Positions 1-9,610 are shown, counted from the first letter of the stretch. The stretch: 64,000 nt of DNA from Streptomyces xanthochromogenes (GCF_014650455.1 NZ_BMUZ01000014.1:1-64000), one strand, 5' to 3'. The notes: generated by a model from the letters alone, not told the origin. Numbers and translations are program-made.

Positions 1-7
1 TTTGGGG

Positions 8-58
8 AAAGCCCCGCATCATGATCTGTAGAAATACGGGTCACGGTGCGGGGCTTTT
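8..58 (+). terminator. Rho-independent terminator at the left edge
   Basis: An 11-bp perfect stem (aaagccccgca at 8-18, tgcggggcttt at 47-57) with a loop of about 28 bases is followed by a T run. It most likely ends a plus-strand gene lying left of the window. The loop is larger than usual. Confidence 0.65.
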
Positions 59-81
59 TCGCGTTGTGGCAGTATCTGCCC

Positions 82-642
82 ATGGAAATGGAACACCCCT
101 CGAACCACGTCATACGTCCTGTGCGTGCCGACGAGTGGCGCAAGGTCAAGGAGCTTCGGCTCGCTTCCCTTGCCGATCCTGCCGCCCCGGTCGCGTTTCT
201 CGACACGTTGGAGAGTGCGTCCGCGCAGCCCGACGAGTTCTGGCAGGAACGGGCGACGAACGCCCAGGGCCCGTCCGTGCGGCAGTTCGTCGCCGAGGGC
301 CCGGACGGTGCCTGGGCCGGCAACGTGGTGGTGCTGATCGAGGCCGAGGGTGCCGATGACGTCTTCGGAAACCGGATCACCTCGCCGCAGGCGCACATCG
401 TGGGCGTCTTCGTACGGCCCGAATACCGTGGCATCGGGCTGACCGAGCGGCTCTTCGCGGCCGCGCTCGACTGGGCCTGGGCGCAGGCGCCGCGGGTGGA
501 CCGGGTCCGTCTCCTGGTGCACGAGGACAACCCGCGTGCTCGGGGCTTCTACCGCAAGGCCGGCTTCGTACTCACCGGGTTCACGGCGCTGTTGACCGAT
601 GACGGCGGGCGCGACCTGGAGATGGAGATCCTCAGGCCGTAG
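82..642 (+). CDS. GNAT family N-acetyltransferase
   Basis: Predicted cytosolic acyl-CoA-dependent N-acetyltransferase of 186 residues; substrate unknown. The GNAT fold is recognised from the acetyl-CoA loop region 'GVFVRPEYRGIGLTERLF' (RGIGLT taking the place of Q/R-x-x-G-x-G/A) and the C-terminal 'NPRARGFYRKAGF' motif. An in-frame start at 46 would lie inside the terminator stem, so the ATG at 82 is preferred. It stands alone, convergent with the cmd cluster that ends 35 bases downstream. In S. coelicolor a GNAT gene also flanks the cmd cluster (memory-based synteny). Confidence 0.85.
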   Translation: MEMEHPSNHVIRPVRADEWRKVKELRLASLADPAAPVAFLDTLESASAQPDEFWQERATNAQGPSVRQFVAEGPDGAWAGNVVVLIEAEGADDVFGNRITSPQAHIVGVFVRPEYRGIGLTERLFAAALDWAWAQAPRVDRVRLLVHEDNPRARGFYRKAGFVLTGFTALLTDDGGRDLEMEILRP

Positions 643-676
643 CTGCGACTACATCGGGCGACAGCGTCGGGCGCGG

Positions 677-2323
677 CTACGTCAGGGCCTCGGTCCAGCG
701 GGCCCGGGCCTGTTCGGGGGAGCGGAGCAGGACCAGGAGCGGGAGACCCTGGTCCTGACCGGTCGACAGCAGCTGCGGTAGCCGGGGAAGCGGAGCCACG
801 GCCGCGACGTCGTCGAGGACGAGCGTCATTGGTGGGTCGAGGCGACCGTCAGATGACCGTTCGGCCATGCGGCGGCCGCGCTCGACCACGTCTGAGGCGA
901 GTGCCGTGAGGAGCGGCATCGCGGCGGGGTCGGACCGGGGATCCTCGATCGCTTCGCCCACCACATAAAGAGTGCCCCCCTCGTCCACAAAAGATTCCAG
1001 AGCGAGCGAATCCGCTCGGTTCGGTGTGCAGGCGTCGCGGATGTGGATCGAGGAGAGACAGGAGAGGGCTCGGGCCGTCAACTCCTGGGCGATTTCCCGG
1101 CGTTCGGGGTAGGCCGTGAGCGCCGACTCCAAGAGGCCCGCGCTGCCGCTCTGCGCCTTGGGGTGCGTGCGCAGGATGCGTACGGCCTCGTGGGCGGCCG
1201 TTCCCTGTGCCCAGCGGTGCAGCTGCTTCGTCGCCCGGCCGTCGCGGCTCTCCAGGGCGGCGGCGTGCAGCCAGCAGCGCAGGAGGGTTTCCGCGGTGTC
1301 CGCCATGGCGGCGTCCATGCGGGCCTGGGGGCGTACGGGGGCGAGGAGGGCGGCCGCCCTTGCCGCGGCGAGGTCCGCGTCCGCGCAGCCGGCGGTGGGG
1401 GACCAGTGGAGTCGTGCGGGAGTGTCACAGCGGTGGGTCGGGTCGTAGACGTGTACGGGGCCGAGCTTGGCCCTGGCGTCCTTCGTCTCCGCCCACAGGG
1501 TGGGGTCCGAGGTGACGACGAGCGCCGCGCCCTCTGCGTCCTGGATTGCCTGGAGAGCGTGCGGCCTGCGCGATTCCGGGGGGCCGAAGTGCAGCCGTGG
1601 GGTTGGCTGTTCGGCCCGGGGGGCGGGGAACTGTTCCACCCCGCTCAGCGCGGTGGGGGCGCCGGCTCCCCAGGCGGGACGGCCGGGTTCGGGGGTCTCG
1701 GGCGCTGCGGGTGCCCCGGAGGCGGGCGCTGCGGGGGCCGGTACCAGCGGTTGCTCGGGACCGGGGTCGAGGGGCTGTTCGGGACCGGGGGCGGTGTCCG
1801 GGGTTTCGGCCGGCGGGGTTCGCCGTGCCCACTCTTCCCCACGGTCTCGGCTCCGCTCGACCGGGGGAGGCGCCAGGCGCTCTGCGACACGTCCGCCCAC
1901 AGCGGGGGCGGGGGTGGCGTCCTGTGTCAGGGGTGCAGGGGCAGCCGGGGGCTGCTGTCTCGCTCTCGCCCGTACCGCTCGCCACCGCGTGAACGTTCCG
2001 AGCACGAAGATCGTCAGGACGATCAGGATCAGGAGTTCGCCGATGAGGAGGCCCCAGAAGAGGCCGTAGCCCGGGAGGGCCGGGGGCGGGGTGTCGGGCC
2101 AGGCGGCCGGCAGGTCCTGGGGGGCCGTGACCAGGGATCTCAGGGCCATCGGACTGTGCGTGAACGATACGCCTGGGGGCCAGGACCCGTGGGTGAGGAC
2201 GCCCGCCAGGCCGGTGGCCGTCCAGACCAGGACCGTCAGGCCGAGCAAAAAGGCCAGGAGGCCGACCAGGAGGGAATCGGGGATGCCTCGCTGGTCGCCT
2301 CTCGGGGTGCCGGTTCCGCTCAC
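677..2323 (-). CDS. cmdA: VirD4/TraD-like membrane protein of the cmd cluster
   Basis: Last gene of a six-gene minus-strand cluster; 548 residues. Two N-terminal membrane segments (about 18-38 and 90-112) are followed by a Pro/Ala-rich linker to about residue 235 and a cytoplasmic domain. That domain resembles the end of type IV coupling ATPases: 'ALVVTSDPTLWAETKDARAKLG' like the segment after the P-loop, and near the C-terminus 'MTLVLDDVAAVAPLPRLPQL', a TraD-like Walker B followed by the usual leucine-proline stretch. No G-x4-GK[ST] Walker A is visible, so ATPase activity is doubtful. The GTG start lies one base after the cmdB stop, implying coupling. The symbol rests on gene order matching S. 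coelicolor cmdABCDEF, reported to affect differentiation and antibiotic production. Confidence 0.7.
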   Translation of the reverse strand: MSGTGTPRGDQRGIPDSLLVGLLAFLLGLTVLVWTATGLAGVLTHGSWPPGVSFTHSPMALRSLVTAPQDLPAAWPDTPPPALPGYGLFWGLLIGELLILIVLTIFVLGTFTRWRAVRARARQQPPAAPAPLTQDATPAPAVGGRVAERLAPPPVERSRDRGEEWARRTPPAETPDTAPGPEQPLDPGPEQPLVPAPAAPASGAPAAPETPEPGRPAWGAGAPTALSGVEQFPAPRAEQPTPRLHFGPPESRRPHALQAIQDAEGAALVVTSDPTLWAETKDARAKLGPVHVYDPTHRCDTPARLHWSPTAGCADADLAAARAAALLAPVRPQARMDAAMADTAETLLRCWLHAAALESRDGRATKQLHRWAQGTAAHEAVRILRTHPKAQSGSAGLLESALTAYPERREIAQELTARALSCLSSIHIRDACTPNRADSLALESFVDEGGTLYVVGEAIEDPRSDPAAMPLLTALASDVVERGRRMAERSSDGRLDPPMTLVLDDVAAVAPLPRLPQLLSTGQDQGLPLLVLLRSPEQARARWTEALT

Positions 2324-2324
2324 T

Positions 2325-3752
2325 TCAGGCCACCGTGGACTCGGAGGAGTCGGGTGCGTTGGACAGTTGTTGTTCGATCATCGCTGCTCGGCGTTCCGTC
2401 TCCGATTCGAGTTGGGAGTCGAGCTCCGAGGCCAGGATGTCGTCCGTCGCCGCGGACTCCGTCATGGCGCGGTCGGTGAAGACCAGCGGGCGCTCGCGTT
2501 CCGTGATCAGGTGCTTGACCACCTGGACGTTGCCGTTCACGTCCCATACGGCAATGCCCGGAGTGAGGGTCGGGATGATCTCCACCGCCCAGCGCGGTAG
2601 GCCGAGGACCCGGCCCGTCGCCCTTGCCTCGTCCGCCTTCTGCGCGTAGATCGTCCTGGTCGACGCCATTTTCAGGATCGCTGCCGCCTCCCTGGCCGCG
2701 GCTCCGTCCACGACGTCGCTCAGGTGGTGGACGACCGCTACGAAGGACAGGCCCAGGCGGCGGCCGAACTTCAGCAGGCGCTGGAAGAGCTGTGCCACGA
2801 AGGGGCTGTTGATGATGTGCCAGGCCTCCTCGACCAGGAAGATGCGCTTCTTCCGGTCGGGGCGGATCCAGGTGTGCTCCAGCCAGACGCCGACGATGGC
2901 CATCAGGATCGGCATCGCGATCGAGTTGCGGTCGATGTGCGAGAGGTCGAAGACGATCAGGGGGGCGTCCAGGTCGATGCCGATCGTCGTCGGGCCGTCG
3001 AACATGCCGCGCAGGTCGCCGTCGACCAGGCGGTCGAGGACCAGGGCGACGTCCAGGCCCCAGGCGCGTACGTCCTCTATGTCGACGTTCATCGCCTCGG
3101 CCGACTCGGCCTCGGGGTGGCGGAGTTGCTCGACGATGTCGGTCAGGACCGGCTGGCGGTCCGTGATCGTGCTGTTGACGTACGCGTGCGCCACCTTGAG
3201 CGCGAAGCCCGAGCGTTCGTCCAGGCCGTGGCCCATCGCCACTTCGATGATCGTTCGAAGCAGGGCGAGCTGGCCGGTCGTGGTGATCGCCGGGTCCAGG
3301 GGGTTGAGCCGGATGCCGCCGTCCATCGCGGTCATCGGGTCGAGCCGGATGGGGGTTATCCCCAGCTCGCGCGCGATGAGGTTCCACTCGCCGACGCCGT
3401 CCTCGCCTTGGGCGTCGAGTACGACGACCTGACGGTCGCGGAACCTCAACTGCCGCAGGACGTACGTCTTTTCCAGGGCCGACTTGCCGTTGCCGGACTC
3501 GCCGAGCACCAGCCAGTGCGGGGCCGGGAGCTGCTGGCCGTACAGCTGGAAGGGGTCGTAGATGTAGCCCTTGCCGCTGTACACCTCGCGCCCGATGATC
3601 ACGCCGGAGTCGCCGAGGCCGGGGGCGGCGGTCGGCAGATAGACGGCCTGGGCCTGGCCCGTGGAGGTGCGGACGGGCAGCCGGGTGGTCTCCACCTTGC
3701 CGAACAGCAGGGCGGTGAAGGCGTCGGAGACGAGAGACAGCGGATCTCGCAT
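2325..3752 (-). CDS. cmdB: VirB4/TraC-like ATPase of the cmd cluster
   Basis: Cytoplasmic or membrane-associated ATPase of 475 residues, related to the VirB4/TraC/HerA motors that power type IV secretion and conjugation. Walker A 'GESGNGKS' is at residues 84-91, Walker B 'IFLVEEAW' near 305-312, and the sensor-like 'HHLSDVVDG' follows. The N-terminal third lacks the large VirB4 N-terminal domain, which may be supplied by the preceding gene product (cmdC). ATG start at 3752; the gene starts 19 bases after cmdC. Matches S. coelicolor CmdB (ATP/GTP-binding) by position and domain. Confidence 0.75.
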   Translation of the reverse strand: MRDPLSLVSDAFTALLFGKVETTRLPVRTSTGQAQAVYLPTAAPGLGDSGVIIGREVYSGKGYIYDPFQLYGQQLPAPHWLVLGESGNGKSALEKTYVLRQLRFRDRQVVVLDAQGEDGVGEWNLIARELGITPIRLDPMTAMDGGIRLNPLDPAITTTGQLALLRTIIEVAMGHGLDERSGFALKVAHAYVNSTITDRQPVLTDIVEQLRHPEAESAEAMNVDIEDVRAWGLDVALVLDRLVDGDLRGMFDGPTTIGIDLDAPLIVFDLSHIDRNSIAMPILMAIVGVWLEHTWIRPDRKKRIFLVEEAWHIINSPFVAQLFQRLLKFGRRLGLSFVAVVHHLSDVVDGAAAREAAAILKMASTRTIYAQKADEARATGRVLGLPRWAVEIIPTLTPGIAVWDVNGNVQVVKHLITERERPLVFTDRAMTESAATDDILASELDSQLESETERRAAMIEQQLSNAPDSSESTVA

Positions 3753-3771
3753 GGCGGGTACTGCCTCTCGG

Positions 3772-5319
3772 CTAGCGGCGGATTCCGGTCGCGAACGGCA
3801 AGGTGTTGACGAAGGCCCGGTGGTGCTCGCGGTCGCACCACTCCAGCTTCAGGTACGACTTGCCGGCGGAGGCTCTGATGGTCCGCTTGTCGCGGGCGAG
3901 GGCCTCCGGAGAGCGCGAGGACACCGTGATGTAGCCGACCAGGTTGACGCCGGCGGCGCCGCTCGCGAGGTCCTCGCCGCGCTGGTCGAGACGGCCGTGC
4001 GCGGCGATGTCGCGCGGGTCGACGGTGCGGTTCATCTTGGCGGCTCGGGACGCCTCCGCCTCGTCGTTGGTCTTCTCCGTGAGCATGCGCTCGATGGCAA
4101 CCTCGGTCGGCTCCAGGTCCATGCAGACGGCGACCGTGCGGATCACGTCCGGGGTGTGGACGAGCAGCGGGGCGAGGAAGTTGACGCCGACCGGGGTCAT
4201 CGGCCACTCCTTCACCCAGGCCGTGGCATGGCACCAGGGCGCCCGCGTCGAGGACTCGCGGGTCTTGGCCTGGAGGTAGGTGGGCTCCACGGCGTCGAGC
4301 TCGGCCGGCCAGGCGTTGCGCTTGGTCATGGCCTGGATGTGGTCGATGGGGTGGTCCGGGTCGTACATGGAGTGCACGAGCGAGGCGAGCCGGCTCTGGC
4401 CGAGCGGCTGGCGCACCCGGATGTCGGCCTCGGCCAACCGGGCGCAGATGTCGGTGAGTTCACGGGCCATGACGACGGCGAGGCCCGCGTCGCGGTCGAG
4501 CTTGCGGCCGTGCGGGTTGGCGGCGCGGGCCATGGCGTTGGCCTCGGCGGCCAGTTCGCGGCTGTACTGCATGCAGGCCACGAGGTAGGCGCGGTGCTGC
4601 TCGCTGGAGGTCGACACCATCGACTGGAGCTGCTCGTAGGAGTCCTGGAGCCAGCCGGGGGCCTTGGTGTCGCCGCGCTGGGCCACGTCCTTGGCGTGCG
4701 CGTCGGGGTCGGCGGGCAGGGTGCGGGCCAGCATCTGAAGGCGCGTCACGAAGCCGTCGCCGTTGGCGACATGCTTGAGGAGCGTGCCGAAGCGGTCGAC
4801 GAGGGCCTCCTGGTCCTCGCTGTCGCGCAGGCCGACGCCGGGGCCCTCGATCTCGATGGCGGCGGTGACGGTACGCCGGTCCGCGTGCAGCAGGACCGCG
4901 ATCTCGTCGGGGCCGAAGGGTGCGGCGAGCCAGTTGACGTGGCCGATGCCGGGCGGCGGCCCCACCTCGACCTCGCGCCCGTCGAGCCGCACGCCGGCCT
5001 CGGCCGTGCCGGAACGGAAGGCGGTGCCGCGGCGCAGCGAACGCTTGTAACTGCGGTTGATCTCGAACCACTTGTAGAACGTGCGGTGCTTGTACGGCAG
5101 GTACACCGCGGCGAGCGCCAGGAACGGGAAGCCCATCAGGAGCACGATCCGCAGAGATAGGACGGGGACGAGGAGCCCGCACATCATGCCGAGGAAAGCG
5201 CCGCCGATGATCAGTACGATCTCGCCGGTCTCGCGGTTCTTGCCGACGACGGCCGACGGCCGGGCGCGGCCGATCAGATACGTACGGCGGGGCGCGACCG
5301 GTTGGGACTGGGTCGTCAA
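3772..5319 (-). CDS. cmdC: SCO6880-type PrgI-like membrane protein
   Basis: A 515-residue protein of the actinobacterial 'SCO6880 family', found with VirB4-like ATPases in conjugation-like clusters. Two hydrophobic segments lie between about residues 35 and 78 (a PrgI-like inner-membrane anchor), followed by a long soluble domain resembling the N-terminal part of VirB4 without its motor. It begins at TTG 5319, whose TTGA overlaps the cmdD stop, so translation is probably coupled. Together cmdB and cmdC look like a split VirB4. Family assignment is from sequence character; role in secretion is inferred. Confidence 0.7.
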   Translation of the reverse strand: MTTQSQPVAPRRTYLIGRARPSAVVGKNRETGEIVLIIGGAFLGMMCGLLVPVLSLRIVLLMGFPFLALAAVYLPYKHRTFYKWFEINRSYKRSLRRGTAFRSGTAEAGVRLDGREVEVGPPPGIGHVNWLAAPFGPDEIAVLLHADRRTVTAAIEIEGPGVGLRDSEDQEALVDRFGTLLKHVANGDGFVTRLQMLARTLPADPDAHAKDVAQRGDTKAPGWLQDSYEQLQSMVSTSSEQHRAYLVACMQYSRELAAEANAMARAANPHGRKLDRDAGLAVVMARELTDICARLAEADIRVRQPLGQSRLASLVHSMYDPDHPIDHIQAMTKRNAWPAELDAVEPTYLQAKTRESSTRAPWCHATAWVKEWPMTPVGVNFLAPLLVHTPDVIRTVAVCMDLEPTEVAIERMLTEKTNDEAEASRAAKMNRTVDPRDIAAHGRLDQRGEDLASGAAGVNLVGYITVSSRSPEALARDKRTIRASAGKSYLKLEWCDREHHRAFVNTLPFATGIRR

Positions 5320-6692
5320 CGCCCTCCACCTCCAGTGTTCTTGTTGCCTGCGGTGCCGCCGGAGTTACGGCGGTGGGTGTGCGGCGTGCCGGACGTCGGG
5401 CCGGAGCCGCTGCGTGGCGGAGGTGCGGCGGAGGGGACAGTTCCGCCGCCGACCCCGCCGCCGGAGCCCCGGCTGCTGTGGGCGGCCACGCCACCGGACA
5501 TGGGGTTGGCGGGGCGGGCCTGGGCGGCGCCGCCCCCTTGGTTGCCCCGGCCGCTGTGGGTCTTGATGCCCTGCGAGACGAGGGCTGCGGGCGAGGAGAT
5601 GAGGGCGGCGGCCTGGGAGCCGTCGGTGGCCTGCTTGCGGTTGGTGCGGGCGGAGGCGATCTCGTCGCCGAAGCCGGGCACGAAGCGGTAGATCATCGCT
5701 GAGGCGAAGATCGCGAGCAGGATGATGGCGAGGCCCGAGACGACGGCGGAGAAGGAGTCGGGGCCCTTGCCGGAGGAGAGCGCTCCGGCGAGCCCGAGCA
5801 CGATCACGATGACGGGTTTAACCATGATCACGGCGATCATGATGCCCGCCCAGCGGCGTACGTGGCCCCACATGTTCTTGTCGACGAGCCCCGCGTACAC
5901 GACGGTGCCGAGCAGCGCGCCGACGTACAACAGGGCGGCGCGGATGACCAGTTCGAGGAAGAGGACGCCCGCGGCGAGGATCGAGACGAGGGCGACGACG
6001 ATCAGCATGATCGGGCCGCCGCCGATGTCCGTGCCCTTCTTGAGCGCGGCCGAGAACGACCCGAAGAACACGTCCGACTGGTTGCCGGTCGCGTTCGAGA
6101 TGGCCTCGGTGACGGCGTCCGTGGCCGATACGACGGTGTAGAGGATCAGCGGGGTGAACGCGGAGGCGAGCACGGTCAGCCACAGGAACCCGACGGCTTC
6201 CGAGATCGCCGTCGACAGCGGCACCCCGCGGATGGCCCGCTTGGCGACGGCCAGGAGCCACAGGACGAGGGTGAGGAAGGTGGCAGCGGCGAAGACGACG
6301 GCGTACTGGGTGCGGAAGCTGGGGTTGGTGAAGTCGACGGTGGCGGTCGACTTCACCGCGTCGGAGAGCTTGCCGACGATCCAGGCGGCGGCGTCGGCGC
6401 AGCCCTTTGCGAGGGAGGTCAGGGGGTCGGAGGCGCCCGCGGGGTCGGGGGCTAGGGTCTTGGAACCGCCCTTGCTCGCGCCGGATTCGCAGTAGTCCCG
6501 GGCGGGGCCGCGAATGAGGTCGCAGGCGTTGTTGCTCGGGCTCGGGCTGGGGCTAGGGCTGGCGCCCGATGACCCGCCGGGCGTGGGCGTGGGCGCGGAG
6601 TACGCCCTGCTCGCGAGCAGGATGGCCGCCGTCTGCACGGCGGTGAACGCGGCGGCGACGGAAAAGGCGCGGCGGGGCGGCTTAACGGGCAT
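5316..6692 (-). CDS. cmdD: VirB6/TrbL-like polytopic membrane protein
   Basis: 458-residue membrane protein. A signal-like N-terminus and a Pro/Ser linker (about 35-55) are followed by at least six hydrophobic helices between about 125 and 345 and a Gly/Ser/Thr-rich, basic C-terminal tail. The topology fits TrbL/VirB6-type channel components of type IV secretion systems, although no sequence signature proves it. The ATG at 6692 overlaps the end of cmdE by 11 bases; the TGA overlaps the TTG start of cmdC. Confidence 0.65.
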   Translation of the reverse strand: MPVKPPRRAFSVAAAFTAVQTAAILLASRAYSAPTPTPGGSSGASPSPSPSPSNNACDLIRGPARDYCESGASKGGSKTLAPDPAGASDPLTSLAKGCADAAAWIVGKLSDAVKSTATVDFTNPSFRTQYAVVFAAATFLTLVLWLLAVAKRAIRGVPLSTAISEAVGFLWLTVLASAFTPLILYTVVSATDAVTEAISNATGNQSDVFFGSFSAALKKGTDIGGGPIMLIVVALVSILAAGVLFLELVIRAALLYVGALLGTVVYAGLVDKNMWGHVRRWAGIMIAVIMVKPVIVIVLGLAGALSSGKGPDSFSAVVSGLAIILLAIFASAMIYRFVPGFGDEIASARTNRKQATDGSQAAALISSPAALVSQGIKTHSGRGNQGGGAAQARPANPMSGGVAAHSSRGSGGGVGGGTVPSAAPPPRSGSGPTSGTPHTHRRNSGGTAGNKNTGGGGR

Positions 6693-7548
6693 ACGTGAAC
6701 CCTCCGAACTGCTCCACGGCGTCGGTCATGTCCTTGGCGGGAGCGGCGGCCTGGTCACGGCCGACGGGTGCCGGGCCGTCCTTCTGCGTGAAGTCGGTGA
6801 TCTTCCAGTCCCCGCCGGTCCACTTGAGCTGGAACGTGTTGGTGAACCAGCTCTCCGAGACCGGGTTCTTGGATCCCTCGCCGGCCAGCCCGAAGAGTGC
6901 GGAGTACCAGACGGACACGCTCGCGGTATTGCCGTCGAACTTGTCCGCCTTGGCGCCGACCGGGTTGAACCGGGAGATGAAGGTCTGTCCCGAAGGGGCG
7001 GTGCCGTCCGGATTGAGGCCGATGCGGGTCAAAAAGTCCTTGCCGGAGTACGCCTTGTCGAGATCTCCCTGCCGAGCTGCGGCGATGTCGGGTGCGTACA
7101 CCGTGTTCACGATCTCGTGCCGACGGCCGGTGCTGTACATGCCGTCGGAGCCCAGGGCCACGAGATAGTTGACCGCAGCCGACTGCGCCCCCTGCTCGGT
7201 CCGGGCGAACCCGGACGCGATCCCGCCCTGCTTCCCCGGCACCGGCTTCGTGCCCGTCGCCGCCGTCGACTCGGCCGCCCCGGGCTTGGCCGCGTTGTCC
7301 GGGGTGGTGGCGGAGCCGTCGCCGCCCCGGTTGGCGAAGGCGATCGCGGCCACCAGCAGGACCACGACGCCGACGACCATGACGAGGGAGCGCGAGGTGC
7401 GCTGGGGGCGGCGGCCGCCGCCGTAGACGTCGCCGGTGGTCTCGGGCATGCGCGTACGGGTCTGCCGGGTGCCGCCCAGCGTGCTGAAGCGGTCGTCGCC
7501 GCGGCCGGGGTCGCCCCCGACGTGGCCCGGCTCGTCGTCGAAACTCAT
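6682..7548 (-). CDS. cmdE: Single-pass membrane protein of the cmd cluster
   Basis: 288 residues: about 55 N-terminal cytoplasmic residues, one membrane helix ('LVMVVGVVVLLVAAIAFA') and an extracellular domain. The exported part has the look of VirB8/TcpC-type conjugation proteins (small alpha/beta domain, 'VSVWYSALFGLAG', 'WKITDFTQ'), but that is a structural guess. The start at ATG 7548 is chosen because a GAGGGGGC stretch precedes it; a longer frame to 7650 has no good ribosome site. It overlaps cmdD by 11 bases. Confidence 0.65.
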   Translation of the reverse strand: MSFDDEPGHVGGDPGRGDDRFSTLGGTRQTRTRMPETTGDVYGGGRRPQRTSRSLVMVVGVVVLLVAAIAFANRGGDGSATTPDNAAKPGAAESTAATGTKPVPGKQGGIASGFARTEQGAQSAAVNYLVALGSDGMYSTGRRHEIVNTVYAPDIAAARQGDLDKAYSGKDFLTRIGLNPDGTAPSGQTFISRFNPVGAKADKFDGNTASVSVWYSALFGLAGEGSKNPVSESWFTNTFQLKWTGGDWKITDFTQKDGPAPVGRDQAAAPAKDMTDAVEQFGGFTYAR

Positions 7549-7722
7549 GCCTGCGCCCCCTCGGCCGTGTACGAATCCGCGTAGTACGACGGTAGCCGTG
7601 CTGGTTGCCGCGCGGGCGCGGTGTGGTGACTCGACATCAGGGAGACGCAACCTCTGCCGGTGGGCACGACGGACGGATGGTGTGAGGGGGACGGGAGGGG
7701 CGGCGTTGGGGCTGACGCGAGG

Positions 7723-8031
7723 TCAGACGGCCATCCCGTAAACGATGGTGAAGAGGGTGCCCAGGGAGCCGATGATGAAGACTCCCGTCAGGCCGGCCAC
7801 GATCAGGCCCTTGCCCTGTTCGGCGCTGAAGGTGTCGCGCAGCGCCGTCGCTCCGATCCGTTGCTTGGCCGCACCCCATACCGCGATGCCGAGGCAGAGG
7901 AGGATGGCGACCGCCATCACCACCTCCACCATGATGCGGGCCTCGTTGCCGAGCGTCCCGAACGGCCCCCAGTTGGGGGCGATTCCGCCGATGATGGTGG
8001 TGATGTCGCCTTTTCCGGCTGCCAGGTACAT
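7723..8031 (-). CDS. cmdF: Small two-TM, pilin-like membrane protein
   Basis: 102 residues from ATG 8031 (GTG 8040 would add three). Two hydrophobic helices (about 35-55 and 78-100) flank a conserved basic loop 'WGAAKQRIGATALRDTFSAE'. The layout is that of VirB2/TrbC-type small components, which fits its place as first gene of the cmd cluster, but homology is not demonstrable by eye. 174 bases separate it from cmdE. Confidence 0.7.
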   Translation of the reverse strand: MYLAAGKGDITTIIGGIAPNWGPFGTLGNEARIMVEVVMAVAILLCLGIAVWGAAKQRIGATALRDTFSAEQGKGLIVAGLTGVFIIGSLGTLFTIVYGMAV

Positions 8032-8435
8032 GTAACTCACCGCCCCTGTCGGGTAGTTCGATGCCCCTGCCCCACGGCATGGGTCAGGTTCTATCTTCGC
8101 TGATGAAACCGGCGGAGTGGGACGCCTTGGTGCCCCTCTTTACCCGCCCTCGCACAGATGTGCCGTTCGCACCGCCCTGACCTGCGGTGAATCGGTTGTA
8201 TGCGAAAACGCGTATGGTCACTCTGTGTATCACGCAGGGTGACTCCGGGCAATGACTGTCGTTGTTACACCCTTGGGCCGCTTGTCGTGTCGGTGGCCGA
8301 CGGCGCAGGTCGGAGCGGCGGGCCGTTCATAGAAACTTCTCAGAAAAGGTTCATGGTCGCTCTCAGTCGGGGCAGCGAGAGTCAGAGTGTTCGCAGTCAG
8401 CAAGCACGCCCGCCGACCTCCAGGAGACGCACCGT
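8032..8435. other. Divergent intergenic region between cmdF and the protease gene
   Basis: About 400 bases holding the promoters of the cmd cluster (minus) and the secreted protease (plus). Near 8215-8242 a GTCAC ... GTGAC inverted repeat surrounds 'tgtgtatcacgc'; it may be a regulator site but matches no operator I know. No gene seen. Confidence 0.4.
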
Positions 8436-9395
8436 ATGAAGCGCACTGGCATCTTCGGGACGAGATTCGCGACCGGCCGCGGAAGGTTCGGTGCGCTGTC
8501 GGCCGCGGCCGTGCTCCTCGTCATACCGGCATACGGGGCCAGCGACGCGGGGGCGACCGGCCGGACGACGACGGCGCCGGCCACCGCCGACAACGCCCGG
8601 GTGGGCGCGCTGTTCAAGGGCGGCCTGGACGACGGGCACTACTGCACTGCCTCGGTCGTGCGGAGCTCCGGTCACGACGTCATCGTGACCGCCGCGCACT
8701 GTCTGCCCGCGGACGAGTCGGAGGGCGGCAAGGCGGTGTTCGCTCCCGCCTACCGCGACGGCTCCGCGCCTTACGGGACGTGGCCGGTGGAGTCGGTGTA
8801 CGAGGAGGACAGCTGGACCGAGGACGGTGACCAGGACAGTGACGTCGCCTTCGCGGTCCTCGGGCCGGGGTCCGACGGGGGCAAGCAGATCGAGGACGCG
8901 GTGGGCGCCGCCCCGCTGTTCGCGGGCCGGGCGACCGGGGAGTCCGCGACGCTGACCGGCTACCCGTCCGACACCGAGGTCCCGCAGGTCTGCGCGAACA
9001 CGGCCGTCGCGTACGGGGACACCCAGCAGCGCATCGACTGCCCCGACTTCCCGGGCGGCACCAGCGGCAGCCCGTGGGTCGTCGAGGGCGGGGCGGTGGC
9101 CGGCGTGATCGGCGGGTACCAGCTCGGCGGGGACGACCCCGACGTCTCCTACAGCATCGTGTTCGGACCGCACGTCAAGTCCCTGTTCCAGATGGCGGAC
9201 GCCGCGGGTGCGCCCAAGCCGGCGGCTCCCACGCCCTCCCCGACCCCGCCGGCCCCCACTCCCTCGCCGACCCCGGCGGCGAAGGCACCCGCGACCGCGG
9301 AGTCCGCCCCCGCGTCCGCCGGTGCCAAGCCCGCTCCCGTCGGGTGGACGGGCGAGGCCCTGCGCATGCTCGGTGCCCTGATCCCCTGGGGCTGA
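8436..9395 (+). CDS. Secreted trypsin-like serine protease
   Basis: 319-residue exported peptidase of the trypsin (S1) fold. It has an N-terminal signal sequence (hydrophobic stretch about 17-32 ending near an Ala-rich cleavage region), His in 'TAAHC', Asp in 'DSDVAF' and Ser in 'GGTSGSPW'. After the protease domain comes a Pro/Thr/Ala-rich low-complexity tail (PTPSPTP repeats) ending in a short hydrophobic segment, which may hold it at the wall or membrane. ATG 8436 follows AGGAGA at a spacing of 8; an upstream in-frame ATG at 8262 has none. Substrate unknown. Confidence 0.9.
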   Translation: MKRTGIFGTRFATGRGRFGALSAAAVLLVIPAYGASDAGATGRTTTAPATADNARVGALFKGGLDDGHYCTASVVRSSGHDVIVTAAHCLPADESEGGKAVFAPAYRDGSAPYGTWPVESVYEEDSWTEDGDQDSDVAFAVLGPGSDGGKQIEDAVGAAPLFAGRATGESATLTGYPSDTEVPQVCANTAVAYGDTQQRIDCPDFPGGTSGSPWVVEGGAVAGVIGGYQLGGDDPDVSYSIVFGPHVKSLFQMADAAGAPKPAAPTPSPTPPAPTPSPTPAAKAPATAESAPASAGAKPAPVGWTGEALRMLGALIPWG

Positions 9396-9610
9396 TGCCG
9401 CGTCAGATGACGCCGAGGTGTGGGTGAGTGTCCTCGGCCCGCTTCCGCCGACGCGTGCGGTGACGTAGCGTCATATGCGCCTGGGGAGGGTCGGACGGGC
9501 CTGGGCGGCCGTCATCGCCTCGGGGGGCCTCCTGGCCGAATGAGCGAGGGTCCGACACGAGTGCGGGCGAAGTTGCGGTGAACCGCGCCTCGATGGGGGA
9601 GGGTTGAGGG

